41,664 nucleotides of DNA from SZUA-217 sp964194555 (GTDB lineage: Bacteria; Actinomycetota; Acidimicrobiia; Spongiisociales; ZC4RG35), in assembly GCA_964194555.1 (NCBI GenBank), contig CAXMMT010000057.1, positions 1 through 41,664 of the forward strand, in the 5' to 3' direction. Numbering within the stretch: position 1 is the first letter of the stretch; every line of letters starts with the position of its first letter. Under the pieces are notes generated by a model. The model was not told where the DNA came from, did not search any database, and saw only the letters and a program-made list of their open reading frames with translations. Of this stretch, positions 14,910 through 23,321 are shown one piece after another. The position numbers and the translations under genes were made by a program.

Positions 14910-15929
14910 TTGAGCCTCGACGACTTTCCACGGATTCCGCTTCTTTTTGGACACTCGCCGATTCACCCGTTGCGACGTCTAAGCGAAGCGCTCGGGGGAA
15001 AGGTTGAGATCTGGGCCAAGCGCGAGGACTGCAATTCTGGCATCGCCTTCGGTGGGAACAAGGTCCGAAAGCTCGAGTACCTGGTTGCAGAAGCGCTTGC
15101 CCAGGGCTGCGACACTTTGGTATCGATCGGCGGGATTCAGTCGAACCACACTCGACAGGTGACCGGTGTCGCCTGTCACCTTGGTCTGAAGGCTGTAACG
15201 GTGCAGGAGGGCTGGGTCGATTGGCCTGACATGGCGTACGCAAAGGTCGGCAACATCCAGCTCACCCGCATCTTGGGTGGCGACATCCGCATAGACCCAG
15301 CGGGCTTTGATATCGGCATCCGCGATAGCTGGAAGAACGCCATCGAATCGGTGGAAGCGGCCGGCGGCACGCCTTACTCGATACCGGCCGGAGCGTCCGA
15401 TCACCCGCTCGGAGGTCTCGGTTTCGCGAACTGGGCGATCGAGGTTGCCGATCAAGAAATCGAATACGACGTCTTCTTCGATCACATCGTTGTGTGCACC
15501 GTGACCGGGTCGACTCACGCCGGCATGATCGCCGGCTTCGCCCTCGAAGACCACGACGATCGCCAAGTCATTGGCATCGACGCCTCGGCAACTCTTGACA
15601 AGACCACCCATCAAGTAACCCGAATCGCCAACAACACCGCCACGATGATCGGGCTCGACCGAGATCTTCGGGGCGATGAGATCACTGTGGTTCCCGGGTA
15701 CGAAGGCCCTGCCTATGGAATACCCGACAAGCAGACTATCGCCGCGATCCACCTCGCCGCCCGCACCGAAGGCATGCTCACCGACCCCGTCTACGAAGGA
15801 AAGTCGATGGCAGGGCTCATTGGCATGATCCGGTCCGGCGAGATTCCACCCGGTTCGGTAGTCCTCTACGCCCACCTCGGAGGACAACCAGTCCTTTCCG
15901 CGTACGCGGGTGCACCCGGACTCGGGTGA
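14910..15929 (+). CDS. acdS: 1-aminocyclopropane-1-carboxylate deaminase
   Basis: This PLP enzyme opens ACC, the plant ethylene precursor, to 2-oxobutyrate and ammonia. From the TTG at 14910 (GGAAGG ribosome site 8 nt upstream) it has 339 aa, one more than the Pseudomonas enzyme. PLP Lys51 (GGNK), Ser78 (IQSNH), Tyr295-Glu296 (TDPVYEGKSM) and Leu323 (YAHLGG) match the residues that distinguish true ACC deaminase from D-cysteine desulfhydrase, where the Glu and Leu are replaced. The region up to 14871 is open but lacks a ribosome site. It stands alone between a toxin-antitoxin pair and hppA. It suggests contact with plant or algal ACC, or use of ACC as a nitrogen source. Confidence 0.9.
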   Translation: MSLDDFPRIPLLFGHSPIHPLRRLSEALGGKVEIWAKREDCNSGIAFGGNKVRKLEYLVAEALAQGCDTLVSIGGIQSNHTRQVTGVACHLGLKAVTVQEGWVDWPDMAYAKVGNIQLTRILGGDIRIDPAGFDIGIRDSWKNAIESVEAAGGTPYSIPAGASDHPLGGLGFANWAIEVADQEIEYDVFFDHIVVCTVTGSTHAGMIAGFALEDHDDRQVIGIDASATLDKTTHQVTRIANNTATMIGLDRDLRGDEITVVPGYEGPAYGIPDKQTIAAIHLAARTEGMLTDPVYEGKSMAGLIGMIRSGEIPPGSVVLYAHLGGQPVLSAYAGAPGLG

Positions 15930-16055
15930 GTGGCGGAGATTTGCCGGAGTCGGGCCTTCGAGGGCCAGGTCAACCCGGCTTCTCCTGAGACGGGGCCTCT
16001 CCCTATACTCCGGCGGCGCTTCTGAACCCTTGTCTGTCCCGGAGGAATTCTCAAT

Positions 16056-18110
16056 ATGACGGAAACGATTCTGTACATCGCGCTTATAGCGAGTGCCCTC
16101 GGTCTCTTGCTGGCTGTTTATTACAGCCGTGCGGTGCTGGCCTACCCGCGAGGTAACGAGCGGATGGTCGAGCTATCCAACGCCATCCGGACGGGCGCAA
16201 TGGCTTTCCTGAGGCGCGAGTACATCTGGATCTCGGTCTTTGTCCTGGTCATGGCGGTTCTGATCGCCGTGCTCCTCGACTGGGGTCGACCGTGGGGAGC
16301 CGTTGCGTATGTCTTCGGCGCTGTCCTTTCGGCTTTCGCCGGCTTCGTTGGGATGCGAATTGCCACCGCAGCCAACTCCCGTACTACCGAAGCCGCCAGA
16401 ACGGGCGGTATCACCGCTGCCCTGCCTGTGGCGTTCCGCGGAGGAGCCGTGATGGGATTCACGGTTGCCGGCCTGGGTCTGGCAGGCGTGGGCCTGGGAT
16501 TCCTGGTCTTTCAGCAAGTACTCAAAGACCCCGATTGGGTGAACATCATCACGGCTATCGGGCTCGGAGGATCGTCGATCGCACTGTTCGCCCGTGTCGG
16601 AGGGGGTATCTACACGAAGGCTGCTGATGTCGGCGCCGATCTCGTCGGAAAGGTCGAGGCCGGAATTCCCGAGGATGATCCGCGTAACCCGGCAGTCATT
16701 GCAGACAACGTTGGCGACAACGTCGGTGATGTCGCAGGAATGGGTGCCGATCTCTTCGAGTCTTACGTCGGAGCGATTGTGGCTCCCATCGCTTATACGG
16801 CACTCGTGTTCACAGGTCGCGATTTCCAGGCCGAGGCCATCATCTTCCCGCTGGCGGTGGCCGCGCTCGGGATGTTCGCATCGATCATCGGCTCATTCCT
16901 GGTGAAGGCGAAGGACGAGGAGCACCTCGCTGCAGCGCTTCACCGTGGCACCAACTTCGCCATGATCGCCACAGCTCTCGGAGTAGCGGGTCTAGCCGCA
17001 TGGATCTTCGGTGACAAAGTCGACAACTGGCTCGGCATCTGGTTCGCCGTCGTAGCCGGGCTCGTCGTCGGCTGGTTTGTCGGCAAGATCTCGGAGTGGT
17101 TCACCTCTGACCACTACAAGACGGTCAAGGAGATCGCTCGTCAATCCCAGACCGGCCCGGCCACCGTGATCATCTCCGGGATTGCCGAAGGCATGAGATC
17201 GGCCGCATACTCGGTCACCGTTGTGGCCGCCGGTATCGGAGTCGCATTCTTTGCGGGCGAGTGGGCGATGGGGGTCGACGGTGGCATTTATGGCGTCGCC
17301 ATTGCGGCCATTGGAGTTTTGGCCACCCTCGGCATCACCATCTCGGTAGATGCATACGGCCCAATAGCCGATAACGCCGGAGGGATAGCCGAGATGGCCC
17401 ATCTCGACCCCGAGGTCCGCAAGGCGACCGACGCTCTCGACTCGCTAGGCAACACGACGGCAGCCGTGGCGAAAGGTTTCGCAATTGCATCAGCGGCCGT
17501 GACCTCGCTGGCACTGTTCAGTGCTTTCACGAAAGCAGTCGACCTCGAACACATCGACATCTCGCGGGCACCAACGATGATCGGCCTGTTCATCGGGGCG
17601 ATGTTTCCGTTCTTGTTCGCTTCCCTCACCATGAGTGCGGTCGGTCGCGCCGCCGCTCAGATGATCGAGGAGGTCCGACGTCAGTTCCGCGAGATTCCGG
17701 GCCTGAGAGAAGGAGATCCCGAGGCCAAGCCGGATTACACCACTTGCATCGATATCGCCACCAAGAGTGCTCTCAGAGAGATGGTCCTACCGGGGTCAAT
17801 GGCGATTGCCCTCCCGCTGATTGTCGGGTTCATCGACGTCGAGGCCCTTGGAGGTCTGCTCGGCGGGGCCCTGGTCACCGGTTTCCTTCTAGCCATCTTC
17901 ATGGCCAACGCCGGTGGTGCATGGGACAACGCCAAGAAGTTCATCGAGACTGGCGCCTTCGGCGGCAAGGGGAGCGATGCTCATACGGCCGCGGTGATCG
18001 GCGACACCGTCGGCGACCCTTTCAAGGACACTTCCGGTCCGTCGATGAACATCGTCATCAAGGTGATGACCATCGTCTCGCTGATCTTTGCGTCCGCTTT
18101 CATCGGGTAG
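16056..18110 (+). CDS. hppA: Membrane-bound proton-translocating pyrophosphatase
   Basis: This integral membrane enzyme hydrolyses PPi and pumps H+ (or Na+) out of the cytoplasm. It has 684 aa with about 16 membrane helices. The PPi/Mg site is intact: DVGADLVGKVEAGIPEDDPRN, then ADNVGDNVGDVAGMGADLFESY; the C-terminal acidic loop (GDTVGDPFKDTSGPSMN) is also present. The K+-dependence motif is GNTTAAVAKG (465-474): Ala469 where K+-independent enzymes have Lys, so a K+-dependent subclass is predicted. GGAGG lies 12 nt before the ATG, and TATACT at 16004-16009 could be a -10. Pumping ion (H+ or Na+) is not decided here. Confidence 0.95.
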   Translation: MTETILYIALIASALGLLLAVYYSRAVLAYPRGNERMVELSNAIRTGAMAFLRREYIWISVFVLVMAVLIAVLLDWGRPWGAVAYVFGAVLSAFAGFVGMRIATAANSRTTEAARTGGITAALPVAFRGGAVMGFTVAGLGLAGVGLGFLVFQQVLKDPDWVNIITAIGLGGSSIALFARVGGGIYTKAADVGADLVGKVEAGIPEDDPRNPAVIADNVGDNVGDVAGMGADLFESYVGAIVAPIAYTALVFTGRDFQAEAIIFPLAVAALGMFASIIGSFLVKAKDEEHLAAALHRGTNFAMIATALGVAGLAAWIFGDKVDNWLGIWFAVVAGLVVGWFVGKISEWFTSDHYKTVKEIARQSQTGPATVIISGIAEGMRSAAYSVTVVAAGIGVAFFAGEWAMGVDGGIYGVAIAAIGVLATLGITISVDAYGPIADNAGGIAEMAHLDPEVRKATDALDSLGNTTAAVAKGFAIASAAVTSLALFSAFTKAVDLEHIDISRAPTMIGLFIGAMFPFLFASLTMSAVGRAAAQMIEEVRRQFREIPGLREGDPEAKPDYTTCIDIATKSALREMVLPGSMAIALPLIVGFIDVEALGGLLGGALVTGFLLAIFMANAGGAWDNAKKFIETGAFGGKGSDAHTAAVIGDTVGDPFKDTSGPSMNIVIKVMTIVSLIFASAFIG

Positions 18111-18157
18111 AACCCGCCATGCTTGGGCTCTCGTCGGGCACTGCGAAGAAATTCGAT

Positions 18158-18456
18158 CTATTCAAGATCGTTACGAAGGATCACGCTCGCCACATCGCCA
18201 CAGCGAGGTTCTCATGATCCCGAACCGCACGTTTGATAGGCAACAATTACGAGCCGGAAGCCTTGTCCGCGAATATCGATCTGCTCCACTCGGTCCGACC
18301 GATCTGTGCGTTCACCTTTACTGATCCAAAACCGCCAGAGCGAGGCACCCGAGCCTTAATCTCGTCGGCGTGTTCTACACCCAGGGTGATGAATACCCAG
18401 GGAGCATCTCCGGAGTGCTCCCAAAGCACCCCTGAAAACTGGTAGACCGTTTCCAT
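18158..18456 (-). pseudogene. DUF1905-family gene with in-frame stop and frameshift
   Basis: From the ATG at 18456 the frame encodes a clear DUF1905 N-terminus (YQFSGVLWEHSGDAPWVFIT, then RVPRSGGFGSVKVNAQIG and EWSRSIFADKASGS). It then meets TAA at 18247-18249 exactly where the family has Tyr (S-Y-x-LP). Reading on gives LLPIKRAVRDHENLAV, the expected continuation. A one-base frameshift near 18199-18201 leads into GDVASVILRNDLE and a stop at 18158, the usual 'GD.v.v.l' ending. So two lesions occur within about 50 bases of an otherwise recognisable 99-residue domain. Family function is unknown. Confidence 0.72.
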
Positions 18457-18530
18457 TGGGTCGTACCCCTAAGACCGGGCTTGTATCGAGAGATCCAGCG
18501 CGGCACGGTAATGGGTGCCGCTGGAGCGGG

Positions 18531-18947
18531 TCAGGTGGTGTCGATGGACAGTTGCTTCGTCAGCCCGTGGATGTCTCCAAGCACCCAGACGTCGCTGATC
18601 AGGCCGTCAGAGAATGTGAACACCGCAGCCCCGGAATATTCGAATCGTCGACCGGTCGGTGCGTGTCCGAACATTTCTCCCTTGTGGGTGCCCGTGTACG
18701 AGAGGCGGGCAAACGTCAGATTCCCTTCTGTGATGGTGGAGTGGACCTCGTTGTGGAAGTCGGGAGCGAACGCCTCGATGTAATCGACGTAGTCGCCGAG
18801 CTCCTCAAAACCGACCTTCGTCTGTCCGAGCGACCCGCGGAAGTGGATCTTCGGGTCGAGAATGTCACCGAAGACAGACTTGTCGAACCGATTCCACATG
18901 TCGTCGTAGAAGCGGTCGATCAATCTGAGCTGCTCGTCCGAGTTCAT
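18531..18947 (-). CDS. SnoaL-like / ester cyclase family protein
   Basis: A 138-aa protein of the NTF2-like SnoaL fold. Visible family features are an N-terminal helix (EQLRLIDRFYDDMWNRFD), ILDPKIHFRGSL, GFEELGDYVDYIEAFAPDFHNEV, and the characteristic THKGEMFGHAPTGRRFEYSG, ending FSDGLISDVWVLGD. Members include polyketide cyclases and many uncharacterised stand-alone proteins; no polyketide cluster is nearby, so the substrate is unknown. TAGATT lies 6 nt before the ATG and there is no Shine-Dalgarno, suggesting a leaderless mRNA. Confidence 0.85.
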   Translation of the reverse strand: MNSDEQLRLIDRFYDDMWNRFDKSVFGDILDPKIHFRGSLGQTKVGFEELGDYVDYIEAFAPDFHNEVHSTITEGNLTFARLSYTGTHKGEMFGHAPTGRRFEYSGAAVFTFSDGLISDVWVLGDIHGLTKQLSIDTT

Positions 18948-18953
18948 CCAGCC

Positions 18954-18959
18954 AATCTA
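18954..18959 (-). promoter_or_regulatory. Putative -10 element (TAGATT) for the SnoaL-like gene
   Basis: TAGATT on the minus strand ends 6 nt before the ATG at 18947 and fits TANNNT. Part of a recurring start-proximal hexamer pattern in this window. Confidence 0.35.
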
Positions 18960-19086
18960 CGCACTGCCTGCCGCTCATACGCCTGCGGGATGATGTCGGG
19001 TTGTGTTATCGACGGGGCTGGTAGCGATGCAAGCCTCTCGCTTGGTCGAGAACGATTCGTATTCTGAGACAAGGAGACCATCATTC

Positions 19087-20346
19087 ATGATCCCGTACCG
19101 ATCCAGGAGCCCCGTGAAAGAAATCATCTTCGTTCGGCACGCCGAATCGCAGGCAAACATCGACGGCGTGTGGAACGGCCGGACTGACGGGCCGCTGTCA
19201 TCACACGGTGAGGAGAGCCTCGACGCTCTCGGAAAACGTCTCTCCGAGTGGGACTATGACATGGTCGTCAGCTCGCCGCTGGAGAGGGCGCGCAAAACAG
19301 CCGAATCGTTCGCCTCAGAAATCAAGGTCGTGGAGGATTTCGTAGAGATCGATCTCGGTCGCTGGGAGGGGATGAAACTCGACGAGATTCGGGCCGAGCA
19401 CGGTGATGAGCTCGACGAGGCCGTCTCCACCCGAACCATGCCGATGGGTGGCACCGGCGAGAGCCTCAACGAGGCCGGCAGACGAGCGCTGTCAGCCGTT
19501 GATCGATTGGCCGAGTCACTGAGGGAGGACCAGAAGGCAATCGTCGTCACCCATGGTGGCTTTCTCCAAGCGGTTCTACATCGACACATGGCCGGAGGGG
19601 ATCATCGGGTTCACGCCTTCACCTCGAACACGGCGATCACCCGGATTGTGTGGCAGTTCGGCGGCCCCCGGTTGGCGTCTTTCAACGACACCGGTCACCT
19701 TGGCCCCCGGTCTCAACTCGTCGAAACCAGTCTCGCCCAAGGCAACCCGGTAATGGCGCTGATTCGTCACGGCCGGACACGCGCCAATGTCGAAATGCGA
19801 TGGCAGGGCCAGGGCGATTGGGATCTGGACGACCTGGGGCGTCGTCAAGCAAAGGCGCTGGGCCAGTGGTATGGCCAGTCGACCACTGTCTATTCGTCTC
19901 CACTGAAGCGAGCGCGCTCAACGGCCGGATATGTGGCTGCCAACGGCGTTGTCGCAGTCGACGGTCTAAAAGAGCTCTCCATGGGCAATTGGGAAGGTCT
20001 CACTACCGCAGAGATCGATGAGCAATGGCCTGAAGTGATGGAGCGTATCTATCGTCACGGCATCGATCTGAAACGTGGTGAGACCGGGGAGAGTTGGGGC
20101 GAGCTGAGCTCCCGCATTGCCAACGCCGTCACCGGGCTGAAACCAGCAACGGCGGAGCCGACAGTCGTTGTCGCTCATGGAGGTGCGATTCGCGCCTATA
20201 TATCGTCTCTGACGATGACCAACGATACTCATGGCGAGTCACTGTTCACCCCGGCGAACACTTCGGTCTCACATGTTGCAATCACGGGCCGGGGCCCGGA
20301 GATCCTCGACTACGCGGTGGCGACACATCTCGAAGCGCTCCCATAG
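19087..20346 (+). CDS. Tandem histidine phosphatase (phosphoglycerate mutase-like) protein
   Basis: A 419-aa protein made of two complete histidine-phosphatase domains. Domain 1 has FVRHAESQAN, SSPLERARKTA, DLGRWEGM and VVTHGGFL; domain 2 has LIRHGRTRAN, SSPLKRARSTA, SMGNWEGL and VVAHGGAI. Each has the catalytic RH[AG] and the second His, so both look active. Substrates may be phosphosugars, alpha-ribazole phosphate or others. The ATG at 19087 follows AAGGAG by 11 nt; a GTG at 19114 with AGGAG is an alternative. The next two genes are a methyltransferase and RNase HI; in mycobacteria RNase HI is fused to one phosphatase of this family, so the proximity may be meaningful. Confidence 0.88.
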   Translation: MIPYRSRSPVKEIIFVRHAESQANIDGVWNGRTDGPLSSHGEESLDALGKRLSEWDYDMVVSSPLERARKTAESFASEIKVVEDFVEIDLGRWEGMKLDEIRAEHGDELDEAVSTRTMPMGGTGESLNEAGRRALSAVDRLAESLREDQKAIVVTHGGFLQAVLHRHMAGGDHRVHAFTSNTAITRIVWQFGGPRLASFNDTGHLGPRSQLVETSLAQGNPVMALIRHGRTRANVEMRWQGQGDWDLDDLGRRQAKALGQWYGQSTTVYSSPLKRARSTAGYVAANGVVAVDGLKELSMGNWEGLTTAEIDEQWPEVMERIYRHGIDLKRGETGESWGELSSRIANAVTGLKPATAEPTVVVAHGGAIRAYISSLTMTNDTHGESLFTPANTSVSHVAITGRGPEILDYAVATHLEALP

Positions 20347-20349
20347 CCT
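20344..20349 (+). promoter_or_regulatory. Putative -10 element (TAGCCT) for methyltransferase gene
   Basis: TAGCCT ends 7 nt before the ATG at 20357; its TAG is the stop codon of the phosphatase gene. No Shine-Dalgarno is present. Inferred leaderless promoter, which would add an internal start to the operon. Confidence 0.4.
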
Positions 20350-20356
20350 GCAGCCG

Positions 20357-20941
20357 ATGCACGACTACGACTCCCGTCGTTATGTGACGATCAATCGCTG
20401 GGATCCATCCCATCTAGAAAAGGTGGATCGGTTGTTGTCGCTCAGCGACGGTCAGCGGGTTCTCGAGGTCGGGTGTGGGCAGGGTCACCTCACCAAACGT
20501 CTCGCTGACAGAGGGATCGACATAATCGGTGTCGATGCCAACCCCAACGCTTCCGAGATCGCCGGCAGCGACCGTGTGCTGTACATGAAAGGAGAGGACC
20601 TCGAGTTCGACGACGAGAGCTTCGACGTGGTCCTGTCAGTCCATGCACTCGAGCACATACCTCCTCTCGATAAGGCCATCTCCGAAATGGCCCGTGTACT
20701 CAAGCCGGGAGGCCGCGCTCTTCACATCTATCCCGCTGAGCCGGTAATGGGTCTCTACGCGATCCCGACTTCGGTGATCCTTCACGGCACGCCGTTCAAA
20801 GCACGGGAGGTTCATTGCCACAAACTGTGGCCTTCCAAGCTTCGCCGCATGATGGAGCCCGTTGGCCTCGTAGAGACGCATCACGAATTCAACCTGTTCA
20901 AGATGCCTCAGTTCGTGTCTGTCTTCGAGAAGGTCGGATAG
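20357..20941 (+). CDS. Class I SAM-dependent methyltransferase
   Basis: A 194-aa methyltransferase of the Methyltransf_11 type. Motif I is VLEVGCGQGHLTKRLADRG (about 35-53), followed by the acidic SAM-ribose contact GVDAN. Motif II/III is FDVVLSVHALEHIPPLDKAI and the post-motif is VLKPGGRALHIYPAE. The target is unknown; the C-terminal part (REVHCHKLWPSKLRRMMEPVGL) resembles small-molecule or lipid methylases. The ATG at 20357 is chosen because upstream codons lie in the preceding gene. Four nt before the RNase HI gene. Confidence 0.88.
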   Translation: MHDYDSRRYVTINRWDPSHLEKVDRLLSLSDGQRVLEVGCGQGHLTKRLADRGIDIIGVDANPNASEIAGSDRVLYMKGEDLEFDDESFDVVLSVHALEHIPPLDKAISEMARVLKPGGRALHIYPAEPVMGLYAIPTSVILHGTPFKAREVHCHKLWPSKLRRMMEPVGLVETHHEFNLFKMPQFVSVFEKVG

Positions 20942-20945
20942 ACGG

Positions 20946-21584
20946 TTGTTCACGTGCCAGACCTGTGGCAAGTCCTTCGACCTTCGCCAGGAGGTCCTCG
21001 ATCAGTATCCGGGTTGGGTTCCCAAGCAGTGCCTCGACTGCCGCAACTCCGCCATTTCGGGTCAGATCGGGGACTCGAGGGCTCCGTCGGTGACCAAGAA
21101 TCGCGATATGTCGACATCAGAAGTGCTGGCCAGGTTTACCGAGGGTCCCCAAACGGGTGTCTTCACGGACGGGTCGTCTGAGGGAAATCCTGGTCCGGGG
21201 GGTTGGGGCACCGTCCTCGTGGTCGATGACCAGATGGTCAGTCAGGACTACGGGTCCGAAGCTCACACGACTAACAACCGCATGGAGCTCAGGGCCATGA
21301 TGGCCGGGCTTCAAATGATTCCCGCCGACTCTCCCGTTGACGTCTACACCGACTCCCAACTGGTCGTCAACATCATCACCAAGTGGGCGGAGGGATGGAA
21401 GGAGAAGGGTTGGAAGAAGAAATCACCGGGACCGATTGCCAATCTCGAATTGGTCCAGGAGGTGTACGCCCTCGCCCGGGCGAGACCCGAAGCGAAGATC
21501 CAGTGGATCAAAGCCCACAGCGGGTACAGGTGGAATGAGTACGCCGACGCTCTTGCCACGGCGTACCGGCGGGACGTGTTCTGA
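20946..21584 (+). CDS. rnhA: Ribonuclease HI with N-terminal zinc ribbon
   Basis: RNase HI cleaves RNA in RNA-DNA hybrids. The 212-aa protein carries an N-terminal module with CQTC (C4, C7) and CLDC (C29, C32), a probable zinc ribbon, before the catalytic domain. Active-site residues are D75 (FTDGSSEGNPG), E114 (NNRMELRA), D136 (YTDSQ) and D201 (WNEYADAL), with the assisting H191 (KAHSG). The loop WAEGWKEKGWKKKSPGPIAN is the usual basic protrusion. The TTG at 20946 is needed to include the first CxxC. It follows the methyltransferase stop by 4 nt. The zinc module is not the common HBD found on eukaryotic RNase H1. Confidence 0.92.
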   Translation: MFTCQTCGKSFDLRQEVLDQYPGWVPKQCLDCRNSAISGQIGDSRAPSVTKNRDMSTSEVLARFTEGPQTGVFTDGSSEGNPGPGGWGTVLVVDDQMVSQDYGSEAHTTNNRMELRAMMAGLQMIPADSPVDVYTDSQLVVNIITKWAEGWKEKGWKKKSPGPIANLELVQEVYALARARPEAKIQWIKAHSGYRWNEYADALATAYRRDVF

Positions 21585-21601
21585 CGGCGCCCCCTCCACT
21601 C

Positions 21602-22585
21602 ATGGCCGACGGCGTCCGGGGCTGGGCCAAACACGCATACGACTCTCCCCTCTATCAGCATCTGACCGAGGTGATCGCCTCCGATCCCGACTTGATGCGG
21701 GTCATCAACTTGATCGAACACACCCCCCGGCCCAACGTTCTCTTGGCAGCGGTCCAGTTTCTCTTGATGGACGGCAGGGACCCTGGGTTGGCGCACTTCT
21801 ATCCCAGTCTCACCGAGCACCCCCGTCCCCTGGCCCAGGTGGATCGGCAGTTCACCGACTTCGTTCTCGCCAACGAGGCGGAGATCGTCTCGATCGGCAT
21901 CTCGCGGTACACCCAGACCAACGAGTGCAGGCGATGCGTGGCGCTGCTCCCGGCCGTCATGAACGCATCGTTCGAGTCATTTCACCTCGTCGACATCGGA
22001 ACCAGCGCCGGTCTCAACCTCGGCATCGATCGGTACCGCTACCGATACGACGACATGGATTGGGGCCTGCCCGGATCGCTTCTCTTGGAGACAGAGTCGA
22101 GGGGAGTCGCTCCAAACCTGCATGACATAGAGGTGCTGACCCGAACTGGGCTTGATCTCAATCCGATCGATTCCGGTGATGCCGAACAGGGAGCGTGGCT
22201 GGAGGCGCTCGTGTGGCCGGAGCATCACCAACGACGGAAGCGTCTGCGATCAGCACTCGACGTAATCGCCGGTCTTCCTGTCGAGTTCGTCACAGGGGAC
22301 GCACTGTTGACCCTTGGCAAGGTGCTTGCCGACCTGCCCGAGGGTGAGCCGGCAGTCGTGATGAACTCCTTTGCGATGAACCAGTTCACTGCCGAAGGAC
22401 GGCGTCGGATCGACGAGATCGTCGCTTTCGGCAGAAGAACACGGTCGATCCATCGGGTCTCCTTCGAGTTGCTGCCTCGTTCCGACGACTGGACACGGCT
22501 TACCGTCGATGACGGCTCCGGACTTCGGGAGATTGGCCAGGCTCACCCACATGGCGAGTGGGTCGAGCTCTACGCGCGGCCGTAG
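21602..22585 (+). CDS. DUF2332 family protein
   Basis: A 327-aa protein of the DUF2332 family, uncharacterised but widespread in Actinobacteria. Diagnostic stretches are NECRRCVALLPAVM (about 101-114), LVDIGTSAGLNLGIDRYRY (about 123-141), EARG-like ESRGVAPN and VMNSFAMNQFT. The 'DIGTSAGLNL' segment resembles a SAM-binding glycine loop, hinting at a methyltransferase-like fold, but no function is established. The ATG at 21602 follows rnhA by 17 nt. The 3' end overlaps the convergent SDR gene by 16 nt. Confidence 0.85.
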   Translation: MADGVRGWAKHAYDSPLYQHLTEVIASDPDLMRVINLIEHTPRPNVLLAAVQFLLMDGRDPGLAHFYPSLTEHPRPLAQVDRQFTDFVLANEAEIVSIGISRYTQTNECRRCVALLPAVMNASFESFHLVDIGTSAGLNLGIDRYRYRYDDMDWGLPGSLLLETESRGVAPNLHDIEVLTRTGLDLNPIDSGDAEQGAWLEALVWPEHHQRRKRLRSALDVIAGLPVEFVTGDALLTLGKVLADLPEGEPAVVMNSFAMNQFTAEGRRRIDEIVAFGRRTRSIHRVSFELLPRSDDWTRLTVDDGSGLREIGQAHPHGEWVELYARP

Positions 22586-23274
22586 ACCGGTATCAGCGCT
22601 CCGTTGATGACTTCTGATTCGTCGCTGAGCACGAACTGGGCGACGGCCGCGATCTCTTCCGGAGTTGGCCAGGTCACATAGTCGGCGTAAGGCAGGGACT
22701 GTCGTGTCACCGGAGTGTCGATCACCGACGGCATCAACACGTTGGCTGTGACGCCTGTGCCCTCCAGTTCCTGGGCCAGACTGCGACCAAGGGCGACCAC
22801 ACCAGCCTTGGCGATGTTGAAGGCGACCTGGCCCTCGGGAAAGTCGACGGCAGCTCGGCTGCCAACCAGGATGACCCTCCCCCAGCCTGTTTCTTTGAGG
22901 TAGGGGACGGCTGCACGGACGGCGTAGAAGGCCGACCGGAGATTGATGTCGAGCATTCGCTCGAGACGCACGTCGTCGGTCTCCTCGACGTCACGACCCC
23001 CGGCCCATCCGCCCACGAGCGAACAAACTCCGTGAATCGCTCCCCACTTGTCGGATACCTCTTTGAAGAGAGTCTCGACAGCGTCGGGGTTGGTGGCATC
23101 GACCCTGGTCAGCAATAACCGATCCTCGTCGACCTCGAATTCCTGTTCGAACTCTCTTGCCTCATCAGGGAGCAGGTAGGTGACGGCGAGGCGATAGTCC
23201 TCGGACATGAGACGTCTCACCAAAGAGGTCCCCAGACCGCCTGTTCCTCCTGTGATGACGACTGTCTTTTCCAT
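22570..23274 (-). CDS. Short-chain dehydrogenase/reductase with Tyr-to-Phe active site
   Basis: A 234-aa SDR fold protein. The cofactor loop is TGGTGGLG (8-15), the structural Asn is N111 (LDINLRSAF), Ser139 (LVGSRAAV) and Lys156 are in place, but the catalytic YxxxK is FNIAK: Phe152 (TTC codon) replaces Tyr. Classical SDRs need the Tyr as acid/base, so this may be a binding or regulatory protein, or use another residue. The length and C-terminal 'INGALIPVYG' are typical. GAAGGA lies 5 nt before the ATG. A TATATT on the minus strand at about 23300 could be its -10. Confidence 0.88.
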   Translation of the reverse strand: MEKTVVITGGTGGLGTSLVRRLMSEDYRLAVTYLLPDEAREFEQEFEVDEDRLLLTRVDATNPDAVETLFKEVSDKWGAIHGVCSLVGGWAGGRDVEETDDVRLERMLDINLRSAFYAVRAAVPYLKETGWGRVILVGSRAAVDFPEGQVAFNIAKAGVVALGRSLAQELEGTGVTANVLMPSVIDTPVTRQSLPYADYVTWPTPEEIAAVAQFVLSDESEVINGALIPVYGRA

Positions 23275-23321
23275 GAATCCTTCAGACGAGATGCCCGATC
23301 AATATAGATTCTCTGTCGGAC

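Noticed and set aside
18111..18530. Several short plus-strand frames after hppA
   Set aside because: They are antisense to the DUF1905 remnant and have no ribosome site or domain.
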